Assembly: GCA_946479505.1 (NCBI GenBank)
Contig: CAMLGC010000020.1
Span: 1-43,547, forward strand
DNA length: 43,547 bases
Direction: 5' to 3'
Source of the DNA: an uncultured Sphingomonadaceae bacterium
GTDB lineage: Bacteria; Pseudomonadota; Alphaproteobacteria; Sphingomonadales; Sphingomonadaceae
Part shown: positions 1 through 7,812 of the stretch, piece by piece
Layout: each line of letters begins with the position of its first letter
How positions within the stretch are numbered: position 1 is the stretch's first letter
Program-made: the position numbers and the translations under genes
The notes under the pieces: model-generated
What the model was told of the DNA's origin: nothing
Seen by the model: the letters and a program-made list of their open reading frames with translations, nothing else
The model's database searches: none

Positions 1-517
1 CTGTCGCGACGAAGCAGCGCCGCGCGACCTGCCGCCCGCGCACCGTCAGCCGCAGCTTGGGATGGAAATGCCCCGAAAGCTCGGGCCGCCGTTCGCCCGC
101 CACTGCCTCGTGCCGCAGCACCAGACCGTCCACCTCGGCTTCCTCGACGATCTCGCCGCCGCAATGGTCGATCATCGCCGCGTCGTGGTTGCCGGTGATC
201 CACATCCAGCGGTGCCGCGCCGTGAGCGCCGTCAGCATTGCCCGCGCGCGCGCGGGCAGCCGCGCGCAGCCATCCGAATCGTGAAAGCTGTCCCCCAGGC
301 ACCAGATCTCGGCGGGCGCGAGTCGCCCGGCGAGCTCGGCAAGGGCGGCGAGCGTCGCGATCGAATCGTAGGGCGGCAGCATCTGCCCGGTGCCCGCGAA
401 CCAGCTTGCCTTCTCGAAGTGGAGATCGGCGACGAGCAGCGCGCGCCGCGCGGGCCAATAGAGCGCGCCCTCGCGCAGCGCGGCGAGCTCGGCACCAGCG
501 AACGAAAAGCGAACCAT
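1..517 (-). CDS. pdeM: Ligase-associated DNA damage response endonuclease PdeM (partial, C-terminus off the window)
   Basis: A calcineurin-type metallophosphoesterase that runs off the left edge without a stop. The reading frame starts at the ATG at 517 and opens MVRFSFAGAELAALREGALY. The metal-binding motifs appear in order: VADLHFEKA (Asp31, His33), CLGDSFHD, WITGNHD and SGHFHPK. ADLHFEKASW is characteristic of the PdeM group. This family belongs to a four-gene repair set (phosphoesterase, Lhr-type helicase, exonuclease and ATP-dependent ligase); the helicase and exonuclease lie further right in this window. It is divergent from kup. The substrate in this organism is unknown; a DNA 3'-phosphate or related end-processing role is inferred from the family association. 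Confidence 0.88.
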   Translation of the reverse strand, partial: MVRFSFAGAELAALREGALYWPARRALLVADLHFEKASWFAGTGQMLPPYDSIATLAALAELAGRLAPAEIWCLGDSFHDSDGCARLPARARAMLTALTARHRWMWITGNHDAAMIDHCGGEIVEEAEVDGLVLRHEAVAGERRPELSGHFHPKLRLTVRGRQVARRCFVAT

Positions 518-535
518 GAAAGCCGCTATGCCGCG

Positions 536-2548
536 ATGGCGCGCGCCGATCAACGGCGATGCGGCAGGGCGCTGACAGCGACGCGCCGACGGCCTAGAAG
601 GGCGCCAAGAAACAGGGGACACGCCATTCCGACCGCCGCCGCCCGCACCGATCCGCCGCCGCTGAGCCGGCAGGGCCTCGCGCTGACGCTCGGCGCGTTC
701 GGCGTCGTGTTCAGCGACATCGGCACCAGCCCGATCTTCGCGTTTCGCGACGTGCTGGGGCAGATGGGCGATCGGATCGGCGGCGACGAGATCATGGGCG
801 TGCTCAGCCTCGCGATGTGGTCGCTCATCATCGTCGTCTCGATCAAGTACGTCATCGTGCTGATGCGGGCCAACAACCAGGGCGAAGGTGGCGTGCTCGC
901 GCTCGCCGCGGTCGCGCGGCGGGTGACGGGCAACCGCGCCAGGGCTGCGCTCGTGCTCGGTGCGATCGGCGCCGCCATGTTCTACGGCGACGCCATCATC
1001 ACGCCTGCGCTGTCGGTGCTCGCCGCATCCGAGGGGATGCGCACGATTCCGGGCGCGGGGATCGGTCAAGGCTTTGCGCTGCTGCTGACGATCGTGATTC
1101 TCGTCGCGCTGTTCGCCACCCAGGCGCGCGGACGGATGCGGCTTTCGGAGCTGGCGGGTCCGATCTGCCTCGCCTGGTTCGCCGTGATCGCCGCGCTGGG
1201 GCTGTGGCATATCGTCGGCCATCCCTTCGTGCTGCGCGCGTTCGCGCCGTGGTACGCGATCGGGTTCCTCGCCAATCACGGTATCATCGGCTTGTTCGTG
1301 CTCGGCGCGATGATCCTGACGGTCGCGGGTGCCGAGGCGGTGACCGCCTATATGGGCCGCTTCGGACGGGGGCCGATCCGGCTCGGCTGGTTCGCGGTGG
1401 TGCTGCCCGCGCTCGCGCTCAACTATCTGGGCCAGGGTGCGCTCGCGCTCGATTCGCTCGAAGAGGCCGTGGCCGCGGGCGTCCCCTTCACCAACGAGAA
1501 CTGGTTCTTCCTGCTCGCGCCGCCGATCGCGCGAATCCCGCTTGTCCTGCTCGCGCTGGTGACGACGGTGATCGCGAGCCAGGCGGCGATCAACGGCGCC
1601 TATTCGCTGACACAGCAGGCGAGCCAATTGGGCTTGCTGCCGCGGCTGCGCGTGGTGCGCACCGTCGCCGACGGCACCACCCGGCTCTACATCCCGTCGA
1701 TCAACTGGCTGATGATGGTGGGCGTGCTCGTGCTGCTCGTCCAGTTCGGCAGCTCGACCGCGATGGCCGCCGCCTACGGCATCGCCGTTACCGGCACGAT
1801 GACGGTGACCACCGCGCTCGCCTATATCGTCGTGCGCCAGCGCTGGCGCTGGGGCTATCGCCGCGCGCTCCTCATGCTCGCGCCCTTCTTCGTGCTCGAT
1901 CTCATCTTCCTCGCCGCCAATCTGCTGCGCGTGGTCGAGGGCGGTTGGGCGCCGCTGCTGGTCGCCTGCTTCGTCGGGCTGCTGATCGTGACCTGGGTAC
2001 GCGGACGCGGCATCGTCCACGTCTTCGAGCGCCGCAACTCGATCCCGATGACCGAGCTTGCCGCCGCGCTCGCGCGCCGCCCACCCGAGCGCGTCGAAGG
2101 CACCGCGGTGTTCCTCACCGCCAATCCCGAGAGCGCACCGGGCGCGCTGCTGCACAACCTCAAGCACAACAAGGTGCTGCACGAGCAGAATCTGATCGTC
2201 GCGGTGCGCACCGCCGATCACCCGTTCGTACCGATCGACGAGCGCATCAAGGCAAAGCGCCTCGACGACAATTTCTCGACCGTGACGCTGACCTACGGCT
2301 TCATGGAATCACCCGACGTTCCGCGCGACCTTGGGTTGGAAGCCGAGCGCAAGCAGGTTGTGGTCGATGCGACCAAGGTCTCGTTCTTCATCGGCCGCAA
2401 CACGTTGAAGCCGTCGAAGGACGAAGGCATGCCGTTGTGGCAGGATCGCATCTTCATGTTCATGCAGCGCAACGCGTCGGATCCGACCGAATTCCTCAAC
2501 ATCCCGCCGGGCAAGGTGCTCGAACTCGGCGAGCAGGTGACGGTGTAG
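536..2548 (+). CDS. kup: Kup-family low-affinity potassium transporter
   Basis: An inner-membrane K+:H+ symporter of the KUP/HAK/KT family. The hallmark first-membrane-segment motif is FSDIGTSPIFAFRDVL. About 12 hydrophobic segments fill the first two thirds, followed by a hydrophilic cytosolic tail ending LNIPPGKVLELGEQVTV. The start is uncertain. ATG at 536 gives 670 residues but leaves only 18 bp to the divergent pdeM start and adds an Arg-rich leader unlike the family. The next plausible initiation point is an ATT at 626, preceded by AGGGGAC at 614-620 with good spacing, which gives 640 residues, close to the usual family length. No in-frame GTG or TTG lies between them. Family assignment is firm; the N-terminus is not. 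Confidence 0.92.
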   Translation: MARADQRRCGRALTATRRRPRRAPRNRGHAIPTAAARTDPPPLSRQGLALTLGAFGVVFSDIGTSPIFAFRDVLGQMGDRIGGDEIMGVLSLAMWSLIIVVSIKYVIVLMRANNQGEGGVLALAAVARRVTGNRARAALVLGAIGAAMFYGDAIITPALSVLAASEGMRTIPGAGIGQGFALLLTIVILVALFATQARGRMRLSELAGPICLAWFAVIAALGLWHIVGHPFVLRAFAPWYAIGFLANHGIIGLFVLGAMILTVAGAEAVTAYMGRFGRGPIRLGWFAVVLPALALNYLGQGALALDSLEEAVAAGVPFTNENWFFLLAPPIARIPLVLLALVTTVIASQAAINGAYSLTQQASQLGLLPRLRVVRTVADGTTRLYIPSINWLMMVGVLVLLVQFGSSTAMAAAYGIAVTGTMTVTTALAYIVVRQRWRWGYRRALLMLAPFFVLDLIFLAANLLRVVEGGWAPLLVACFVGLLIVTWVRGRGIVHVFERRNSIPMTELAAALARRPPERVEGTAVFLTANPESAPGALLHNLKHNKVLHEQNLIVAVRTADHPFVPIDERIKAKRLDDNFSTVTLTYGFMESPDVPRDLGLEAERKQVVVDATKVSFFIGRNTLKPSKDEGMPLWQDRIFMFMQRNASDPTEFLNIPPGKVLELGEQVTV

Positions 2549-2563
2549 ATCGGATCGAGCGGC

Positions 2564-2579
2564 CCCGGCTTCAGCCGGG
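2564..2579. terminator. Short GC-rich hairpin between convergent kup and protease genes
   Basis: CCCGGCT and AGCCGGG flank a two-base loop, giving a perfect 7-bp stem 15 bp after the kup stop. There is no clear T-tract on either strand. It sits between convergent genes and may act as a weak bidirectional terminator, or be a relic of a repeat. Confidence 0.35.
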
Positions 2580-2602
2580 CTGAATCCGGCTCGAACGCCG
2601 CC

Positions 2603-3535
2603 CTACCAGTTGCCGAAGGTGCGCGGCCGCGGCAGGTCGAAATGGATCACGCGATGCTTGAAATCGATCTTGATCCTGCGGAACAGGCGAAGCGTGTCCA
2701 TCCCGAGCAGCAGCGCCGGGGTATCCGCAAGCCCGAATCGCGCGAACGGCGCCGCATCGGCGAACGCGACGCCGACATTCCTGAATTGAGCTCCCCCGAT
2801 CTCGATCTGGTCGACAGCGGTATATTCGGCGTCGAGGTGGCCTCCGGTCGCCGACACCAGCGTGACGTGGCCCAGCGCGCGCGGCTGCCGCGTCATGATC
2901 GCACGCAGCGCCGAATTGCCGATGGTGATCGGTGATCCGGTGTCGATCACGACCGCGATGCGCACGTGATGATAGCGGGCGTTGGTGACGATGAGCTGCC
3001 CGTAGATGCTCTTGGCGACGACGACGATATCGTCGATGCCGCCGGCGAACCCGCCCTTGCGCGATTTCGTCACCGCCATGCGGTTTTTGTCGAAATCGAT
3101 CACGACGCTGCGGTCCTGGAGCGCGTCGAGCCCGAGCATCCCCGGTGCGCCGATGTTGAACCCCTCGAGCGCCGGGGCCGTCACATCGGTCCGCTGTAGC
3201 GTGTCGACGTTGAGCGAGGGGACGATGACCGTATCCGCGATGCTCTGCCCGGTCATCGCCGTGACGCGCACGTCGGGGCCGGGCTCGAGGTCGAGCACCG
3301 CCGCAAGCTGGCGCGAGATCACCGTCCGCTCGGCGCCGGTGTCGATGATGAAATCATAGGGGCCGCTGTCGCCGATCGAAACGGGGACGGTCATGCGATC
3401 CTGCGCGTTGCCGAGCGCGACCAGCATCGCGAGCTGTTCCGCCGGAGTCGCTGTGGATTGCGGCGGCGCTTCCTGCGCCCGGGCCGGTGCGGTGCCGGCG
3501 AGCAGCAGCAGGATCGAGGTGAAAAGCCTGCGCAC
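2603..3535 (-). CDS. Secreted retropepsin-like aspartic protease with two DTG motifs
   Basis: A 310-residue protein with a Sec signal peptide (MRRLFTSILLLLAGTAPARA, cleavage expected near residue 20), so it is predicted to be periplasmic or exported. Two aspartic-protease active-site motifs are visible: FIIDTGAERTVIS (Asp65) and AVVIDTGSPITIG (Asp198). Each is followed by a hydrophobic-Gly stretch (LGLDAL, LLGMDTL) as in retropepsin folds, so one chain appears to carry both halves of a pepsin-like active site. Such double-DTG proteins are common and poorly characterised in sphingomonads. It lies 42 bp downstream of the Lhr-like helicase on the same strand and may be co-transcribed, but no functional link is evident. 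The substrate is unknown. Confidence 0.82.
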   Translation of the reverse strand: MRRLFTSILLLLAGTAPARAQEAPPQSTATPAEQLAMLVALGNAQDRMTVPVSIGDSGPYDFIIDTGAERTVISRQLAAVLDLEPGPDVRVTAMTGQSIADTVIVPSLNVDTLQRTDVTAPALEGFNIGAPGMLGLDALQDRSVVIDFDKNRMAVTKSRKGGFAGGIDDIVVVAKSIYGQLIVTNARYHHVRIAVVIDTGSPITIGNSALRAIMTRQPRALGHVTLVSATGGHLDAEYTAVDQIEIGGAQFRNVGVAFADAAPFARFGLADTPALLLGMDTLRLFRRIKIDFKHRVIHFDLPRPRTFGNW

Positions 3536-3577
3536 CGGGGAAGGATACGCGCTTTGCGGCCATTCAACAATGGCGGG

Positions 3578-5986
3578 TCAATCCCGCCGCATCGCCTCGG
3601 CCGCGAGCCCCTCCGCCTCCGCGAGCAGCGCGTCGTCGGCGAGGCCGGTGGCGACGCGCTCGCGCCCGATCAGCGTCAGGACAGGCACCGCGAGCGGCGT
3701 CACGCGATCGGCATCGACATGCACCATCGTCGCCGCGGCGCGATCGAGCAGGTCGGCGAGGCGGCCGACATCGGTCATCTTGGCGCGCGCGTCGGCCCAG
3801 GCGGCGCGCAGCAGCAGGTGATCGGGCTCGTATTTGCTGAGCACGTCGTAGATGAGGTCGGTCGAGAAGGTCACCTGGCGGCCGGTCTTCCGTTTCCCCG
3901 GATGCTGGCGCTCGACCAGCCCGCCGATCACCGCCACCTCGCGGAAGGCGCGCTTCAGAAGGTGCGATTGCTGGACCCACTCGACGAATTCGTGCTCGAG
4001 GATGTCGGGCGAGAAGAACGCCGCGGGATCGCGCACGGGTTCGAGCGAATAGGTGCCGATCGCATAATCGCTCGCGACGAAGCCGAGCGGCCTCAGCCCT
4101 TGCGCCTCCATCCGCCGCGTCACCAGCATGCCCAATGACTGGTGCGCGTTCCACCCCTCGAAGCTGTAGGCGACCATGTAATGCCGCCCCTCGCGCGGGA
4201 AGGTCTCGACGAGGAGTTGGTCGGGCTTGGGCAGCACCGAGCGATAGGCCTGCATCTCCAGCCACTCGCGCACGTCGGCTGGAAAGCGATGCCATTCGTT
4301 TGAGGCCGCGAGAAACGCGCGCACCCGGCTCGCGAGGTTGGTCGAGATCGGCATCCGCGCGCCGCCATAGGTGGGGATGCGCGCCGGGCGCGTCGTCGCG
4401 CGCACGATCAGGTCCTCGGTGTCGATCTTCTCGACCTCGAGGCTCAATCCGGCGAAGAAGAAGGTGTCGCCGTGGCTGAGCGTCGCGGCGAAGGCCTCCT
4501 CGACCTTGCCGAGCCTGCGGCCGTTCCTGAACCGCACCGTGAGCATCGTCGCCTCGACGATGATCCCCGCATTGAGGCGGTGCTGGGCCACGAACCGCGG
4601 ATGGCTGACGCGCCATCGGCCATCCGCATCCTGCGTCAGCCGCTTGAACCGGTCGTACGCGCGCAGCGCATAGCCGCCGTCGCGGATGAAGCCGAGCACG
4701 CGGGCGAACACCTCGTCGGTCAGCGCCGAATAAGGAAGCGCGCCGCGCACCTCGTCGAGCAATGCCTCCTCGCGGAAGGGCGCGGCGCAGGCGCACGCCA
4801 TCACATGTTGCGCGAGCACGTCGAGCGCCCCGGGGCGGAACGGCTCGTTGTCGAGCTCGCCCGCCTCGACCGCGTCGAGTGCCGCGCGCGCCTCGAGATA
4901 TTCGAAGCGATTGCCCGGCACGAGCACCGCCTCGCTCGGCTCATCGAGCCGGTGGTTGGCGCGCCCGATCCGCTGGAGCAGCCGCGAGGCGCCCTTGGGC
5001 GCGCCCATCTGGATGACGCAATCGACATCGCCCCAATCGACCCCCAGATCGAGGCTCGACGTCGCGACCAGCGCGCGCAGCCGCCCGGCCGCCATCGCGC
5101 CCTCCACCTTGCGCCGCGCCTCGCGCGCGAGACTGCCGTGGTGGACGCCGATCGGCAGGTTCATCGCGTTGACCTTCCACAGATCCTGGAAGATCAGCTC
5201 GGCGAGGCTGCGCGTGTTGCAGAAAACGATCGTCGTCTTGTGCGTCTCGATCTCGGCCATCACCTGTTCGGCGGCATAGCGCCCCGAATGCCCCGACCAC
5301 GGCACGCGCCCCTCGGGCAGCAGGATGTCGACGACGGGCTCGGCGCCCGGGTCTCCTTCGACCAACGCGACCGCATCGATATCGCCGTCGGGGGCGAGCC
5401 AGGCGCGATAGCCGTCGGGATCGGCGACCGTCGCCGACAGCGCGACCCGCCGCATCGCCGGAGCGATCCGCTGGAGCCGCGCCATCGACAGCGCAAGCAG
5501 GTCGCCGCGCTTTCCGCTCGCGAACGCATGGATCTCGTCCACCACGATCGCCTTGAGCCCGGCGAACATCGTGAAGCTGTCCGGATAGCTCAGCAGCAGC
5601 GACAGCGATTCGGGCGTCGTCAGCAGCATCTGCGGCGGCCGCGCGCGCTGCCGCGCCTTGCGGTCGCTGGGGGTGTCACCGGTGCGCGTCTCGACGCGGA
5701 TGCCGAGCCCCATCTCGTCGATCGGGGTGATGAGATTGCGCTGCACGTCCACCGCAAGCGCCTTCAATGGCGAGACATAAAGCGTGTGCAGCCCATCGGT
5801 GGGCGCTTCGACCAAGTCGACGAGGCTCGGCAGGAACCCCGCCAGGGTCTTGCCCGCGCCGGTCGCCGCCACCAGCAGCGCGTGCCGCCCCGCGCGCGCC
5901 TCGGCGAGCATGTCGAGCTGGTGCCGCCGGGGCGCCCAGCCGCGCGCGGCGAACCAGCCGGCGAGGGGCTCGGGAAGCGTGCTCAA
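3578..5986 (-). CDS. Ligase-associated DNA damage response DEXH-box helicase (Lhr-like)
   Basis: A superfamily 2 helicase of the Lhr-core type, expected to translocate 3'-5' on single-stranded DNA during repair. The motifs appear in order: ATGAGKTLAGF (Walker A), TTPESL, VVDEIHAF (DEIH Walker B), ALSATVADPD (motif III), TSSLDLGVDWGDVD and LLQRIGRANHR (motifs V and VI). A winged-helix and Lhr-specific C-terminal half follows. The start chosen is the TTG at 5986 (802 residues), just before LPEPLAGWFAARGW. In-frame starts further upstream would run into the divergent exonuclease gene. No good Shine-Dalgarno precedes this TTG, so the start is tentative. The gene faces away from the exonuclease, with 44 bp between the two start codons. 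Confidence 0.88.
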   Translation of the reverse strand: MSTLPEPLAGWFAARGWAPRRHQLDMLAEARAGRHALLVAATGAGKTLAGFLPSLVDLVEAPTDGLHTLYVSPLKALAVDVQRNLITPIDEMGLGIRVETRTGDTPSDRKARQRARPPQMLLTTPESLSLLLSYPDSFTMFAGLKAIVVDEIHAFASGKRGDLLALSMARLQRIAPAMRRVALSATVADPDGYRAWLAPDGDIDAVALVEGDPGAEPVVDILLPEGRVPWSGHSGRYAAEQVMAEIETHKTTIVFCNTRSLAELIFQDLWKVNAMNLPIGVHHGSLAREARRKVEGAMAAGRLRALVATSSLDLGVDWGDVDCVIQMGAPKGASRLLQRIGRANHRLDEPSEAVLVPGNRFEYLEARAALDAVEAGELDNEPFRPGALDVLAQHVMACACAAPFREEALLDEVRGALPYSALTDEVFARVLGFIRDGGYALRAYDRFKRLTQDADGRWRVSHPRFVAQHRLNAGIIVEATMLTVRFRNGRRLGKVEEAFAATLSHGDTFFFAGLSLEVEKIDTEDLIVRATTRPARIPTYGGARMPISTNLASRVRAFLAASNEWHRFPADVREWLEMQAYRSVLPKPDQLLVETFPREGRHYMVAYSFEGWNAHQSLGMLVTRRMEAQGLRPLGFVASDYAIGTYSLEPVRDPAAFFSPDILEHEFVEWVQQSHLLKRAFREVAVIGGLVERQHPGKRKTGRQVTFSTDLIYDVLSKYEPDHLLLRAAWADARAKMTDVGRLADLLDRAAATMVHVDADRVTPLAVPVLTLIGRERVATGLADDALLAEAEGLAAEAMRRD

Positions 5987-6030
5987 AGGAGGAATTGGGA
6001 ACCACCGTGCATTCCGACCATATAGGCACC

Positions 6031-7029
6031 ATGCCCAAGCTCGGCGACTGGATCGAACCGCACCCGCACGGCCTTTACGTCGCCCCCGCCGACGCGTGGA
6101 TCGACCCCTCGCTTCCCAGCCCCCGCGCACTGGTCACCCACGGCCACGCCGATCACGCGCGCGGCGGGCACGATGCGGTATGGGCGACGCCCGAAACGCT
6201 TGCGATCATGGACGCGCGCTATGGCCCGCAGACGGGCAACGCGGCGCATTACGGCGAACCGCTGACGATCGGCGAGGTCGAGGTCCGCTTCGTCCCCGCC
6301 GGCCATGTCCTCGGCTCGGCGCAGATCGTGCTCGATTTCCGCGGCGAGCGCGTCGTCGTCTCGGGCGACTACAAGCGCCGCCCCGACCCGACCTGCGCCG
6401 CCTTCGAGCCGGTGCCGTGCGACGTCTTCGTCACCGAGGCGACCTTCGGTCTTCCGGTTTTCCGCCATCCCCCCATCCACGACGAGATCGACACGCTGCT
6501 GACGGCGCTGCACGCCAACCCCGATCGCTGCGTGCTCGTCGGTGCCTACGCGCTCGGCAAGGCGCAGCGCCTCCTCCGCGAGCTGCGCGTGATGGGGTTC
6601 GATGATCCCATCTATGTCCACGGCGGGCTCCAGCGGCTGTGCGATCTCTACGTCGCCCACGGCATCGATCTCGGCGACCTCCGCCCGGCCACCGGGGCGT
6701 CCAAAGACGAGCTCAAGGGCCGGATCGTGCTCGCGCCCCCGTCCGCGCTCAACGACCGCTGGTCGCGCCGCCTCCCCGATCCGATCACTGCCATGGCGAG
6801 CGGGTGGATGCGCGTTCGCCAGCGCGCCCGCCAGCGCAACGTCGAGCTGCCGCTGATCGTCTCCGACCATGCCGATTGGGACGAGCTCACCGACACGATT
6901 CGGCAGCTAGCCCCGCGCGAGGTCTGGGTCACCCACGGCCGCGACGACGCGCTCGTCCACTGGTGCGGCACCCACCAGATCAAGGCGCGCGCGCTGGCGC
7001 TGGTCGGCTTCGAGGACGAGGACGAGTAG
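6031..7029 (+). CDS. Ligase-associated DNA damage response exonuclease (MBL/beta-CASP fold)
   Basis: A 332-residue metallo-beta-lactamase-fold nuclease of the SNM1/Artemis-like bacterial group. Zinc-binding signatures are THGHADHARGGH near residues 30-41, PAGHVLGSAQ, VVSGDYKRRPDP and VSDHADWDEL. The final THGRDDAL supplies a further conserved His. The family sits with Lhr-type helicase, PdeM and an ATP-dependent ligase, and is thought to trim DNA ends before sealing. ATG 6031 gives the normal MPKLGDWIEPHPHGLY opening. An in-frame GTG at 6007 follows a strong AAAGGAGG at 5985-5992 at about 14 nt spacing, so an eight-residue-longer form is possible. It is convergent with fliA. No ligase gene follows it. 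Confidence 0.9.
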   Translation: MPKLGDWIEPHPHGLYVAPADAWIDPSLPSPRALVTHGHADHARGGHDAVWATPETLAIMDARYGPQTGNAAHYGEPLTIGEVEVRFVPAGHVLGSAQIVLDFRGERVVVSGDYKRRPDPTCAAFEPVPCDVFVTEATFGLPVFRHPPIHDEIDTLLTALHANPDRCVLVGAYALGKAQRLLRELRVMGFDDPIYVHGGLQRLCDLYVAHGIDLGDLRPATGASKDELKGRIVLAPPSALNDRWSRRLPDPITAMASGWMRVRQRARQRNVELPLIVSDHADWDELTDTIRQLAPREVWVTHGRDDALVHWCGTHQIKARALALVGFEDEDE

Positions 7030-7047
7030 CCGCGGCACGGCGACGGC

Positions 7048-7812
7048 TCACATTTGGTCGGCGAGCGCCTTCTTCAGCCGCCCGTGCGCGGCGCTCTTGA
7101 TCTGGCAGACGCGCGCGGCGCCGACGCCGAGCACCTGGCCGATCTCCTCGAGGTTCAGTTCCTCGACATAATAAAGCTGCACCACCTGCGCCTCGCGCTC
7201 GGGAAGCGCCGCGATCGCCGAGGCGAGCACGGTTCGCAGGTCCGAATCGGCGAGCTGCGCGAACGCATCGGGCTCGTCGCTCGCGAACCAGGGCGCCTCG
7301 TCCGAATAGATCTGATCGATCGGCTCGAAGCGCAGCGGTTCGGCGGTGGCGTATTCGGCGCGAAGCTTCTCGACCGAGACGCCGATGCGATCGGCGACCG
7401 CGGTCTCGTCGGGCTTCTTGCCGGCGTCGTCGGTGAGCGCGGCGACCGCCTCGGCATAGGCGCGCCGGCGCTTCATCGCTCCGCGTGTCAGCGTCGCCTG
7501 GCGGCGGAGCTCGTCGATCATCGCCCCGCGCACCCGCGTCGCGAGATACTGCTCGAACGTCACCTGCCCGCGTTCCTCGAACGCGCCTGCCGCCTCGACC
7601 AGCGCGACCAGGCCGATCTGGATCAGGTCCTCGACCTCGACCAGGCTGCTCATCGTGCCGTGGATGTGCCACGCGATTCGGCGGACGAGCGGCATGTGCG
7701 CGCGCGCGAGCGCCTCCATCGGGCGCTTGGCCGCGCCATCGCGGGCATAGGTGAGCGGCACGCCGGCGGGCGCCGCGGCGACGAAATCGCGCATCAGCGG
7801 AACCGCGTTCAT
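7048..7812 (-). CDS. fliA: Flagellar sigma factor FliA (sigma-28)
   Basis: A 254-residue sigma-70-family factor that directs RNA polymerase to late flagellar promoters. Region 2 includes MPLVRRIAWHIHGTMSSLVE and VEDLIQIGLVALVEAAGAFE; YLATRVRGAMIDELRRQ is typical of the FliA/WhiG branch. Region 4 contains ALPEREAQVVQLYYVEELNL and EIGQVLGVGAARVCQIKSAA (the -35-binding helix-turn-helix). The ATG overlaps the flhA stop by four bases, so the two are translationally coupled. It is the last gene of a unit headed by a sigma-54 promoter at 10803-10816. Its anti-sigma factor FlgM is encoded at 11233-11517. Confidence 0.95.
   Translation of the reverse strand: MNAVPLMRDFVAAAPAGVPLTYARDGAAKRPMEALARAHMPLVRRIAWHIHGTMSSLVEVEDLIQIGLVALVEAAGAFEERGQVTFEQYLATRVRGAMIDELRRQATLTRGAMKRRRAYAEAVAALTDDAGKKPDETAVADRIGVSVEKLRAEYATAEPLRFEPIDQIYSDEAPWFASDEPDAFAQLADSDLRTVLASAIAALPEREAQVVQLYYVEELNLEEIGQVLGVGAARVCQIKSAAHGRLKKALADQM

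Noticed and set aside
62..535. Upstream extension of the kup reading frame to position 62
   Set aside because: This stretch lies opposite pdeM, whose metal-binding motifs are clear on the minus strand; the extension is Arg/Pro-rich and unlike Kup.
817..2583. Long open frame overlapping kup
   Set aside because: Arg/Ala-rich shadow of kup in another frame, typical of GC-rich DNA; no domain pattern.
4472..6025. Long plus-strand frame opposite the Lhr-like helicase
   Set aside because: Antisense shadow with Arg/His/Asp-rich composition; the minus-strand frame has all helicase motifs.
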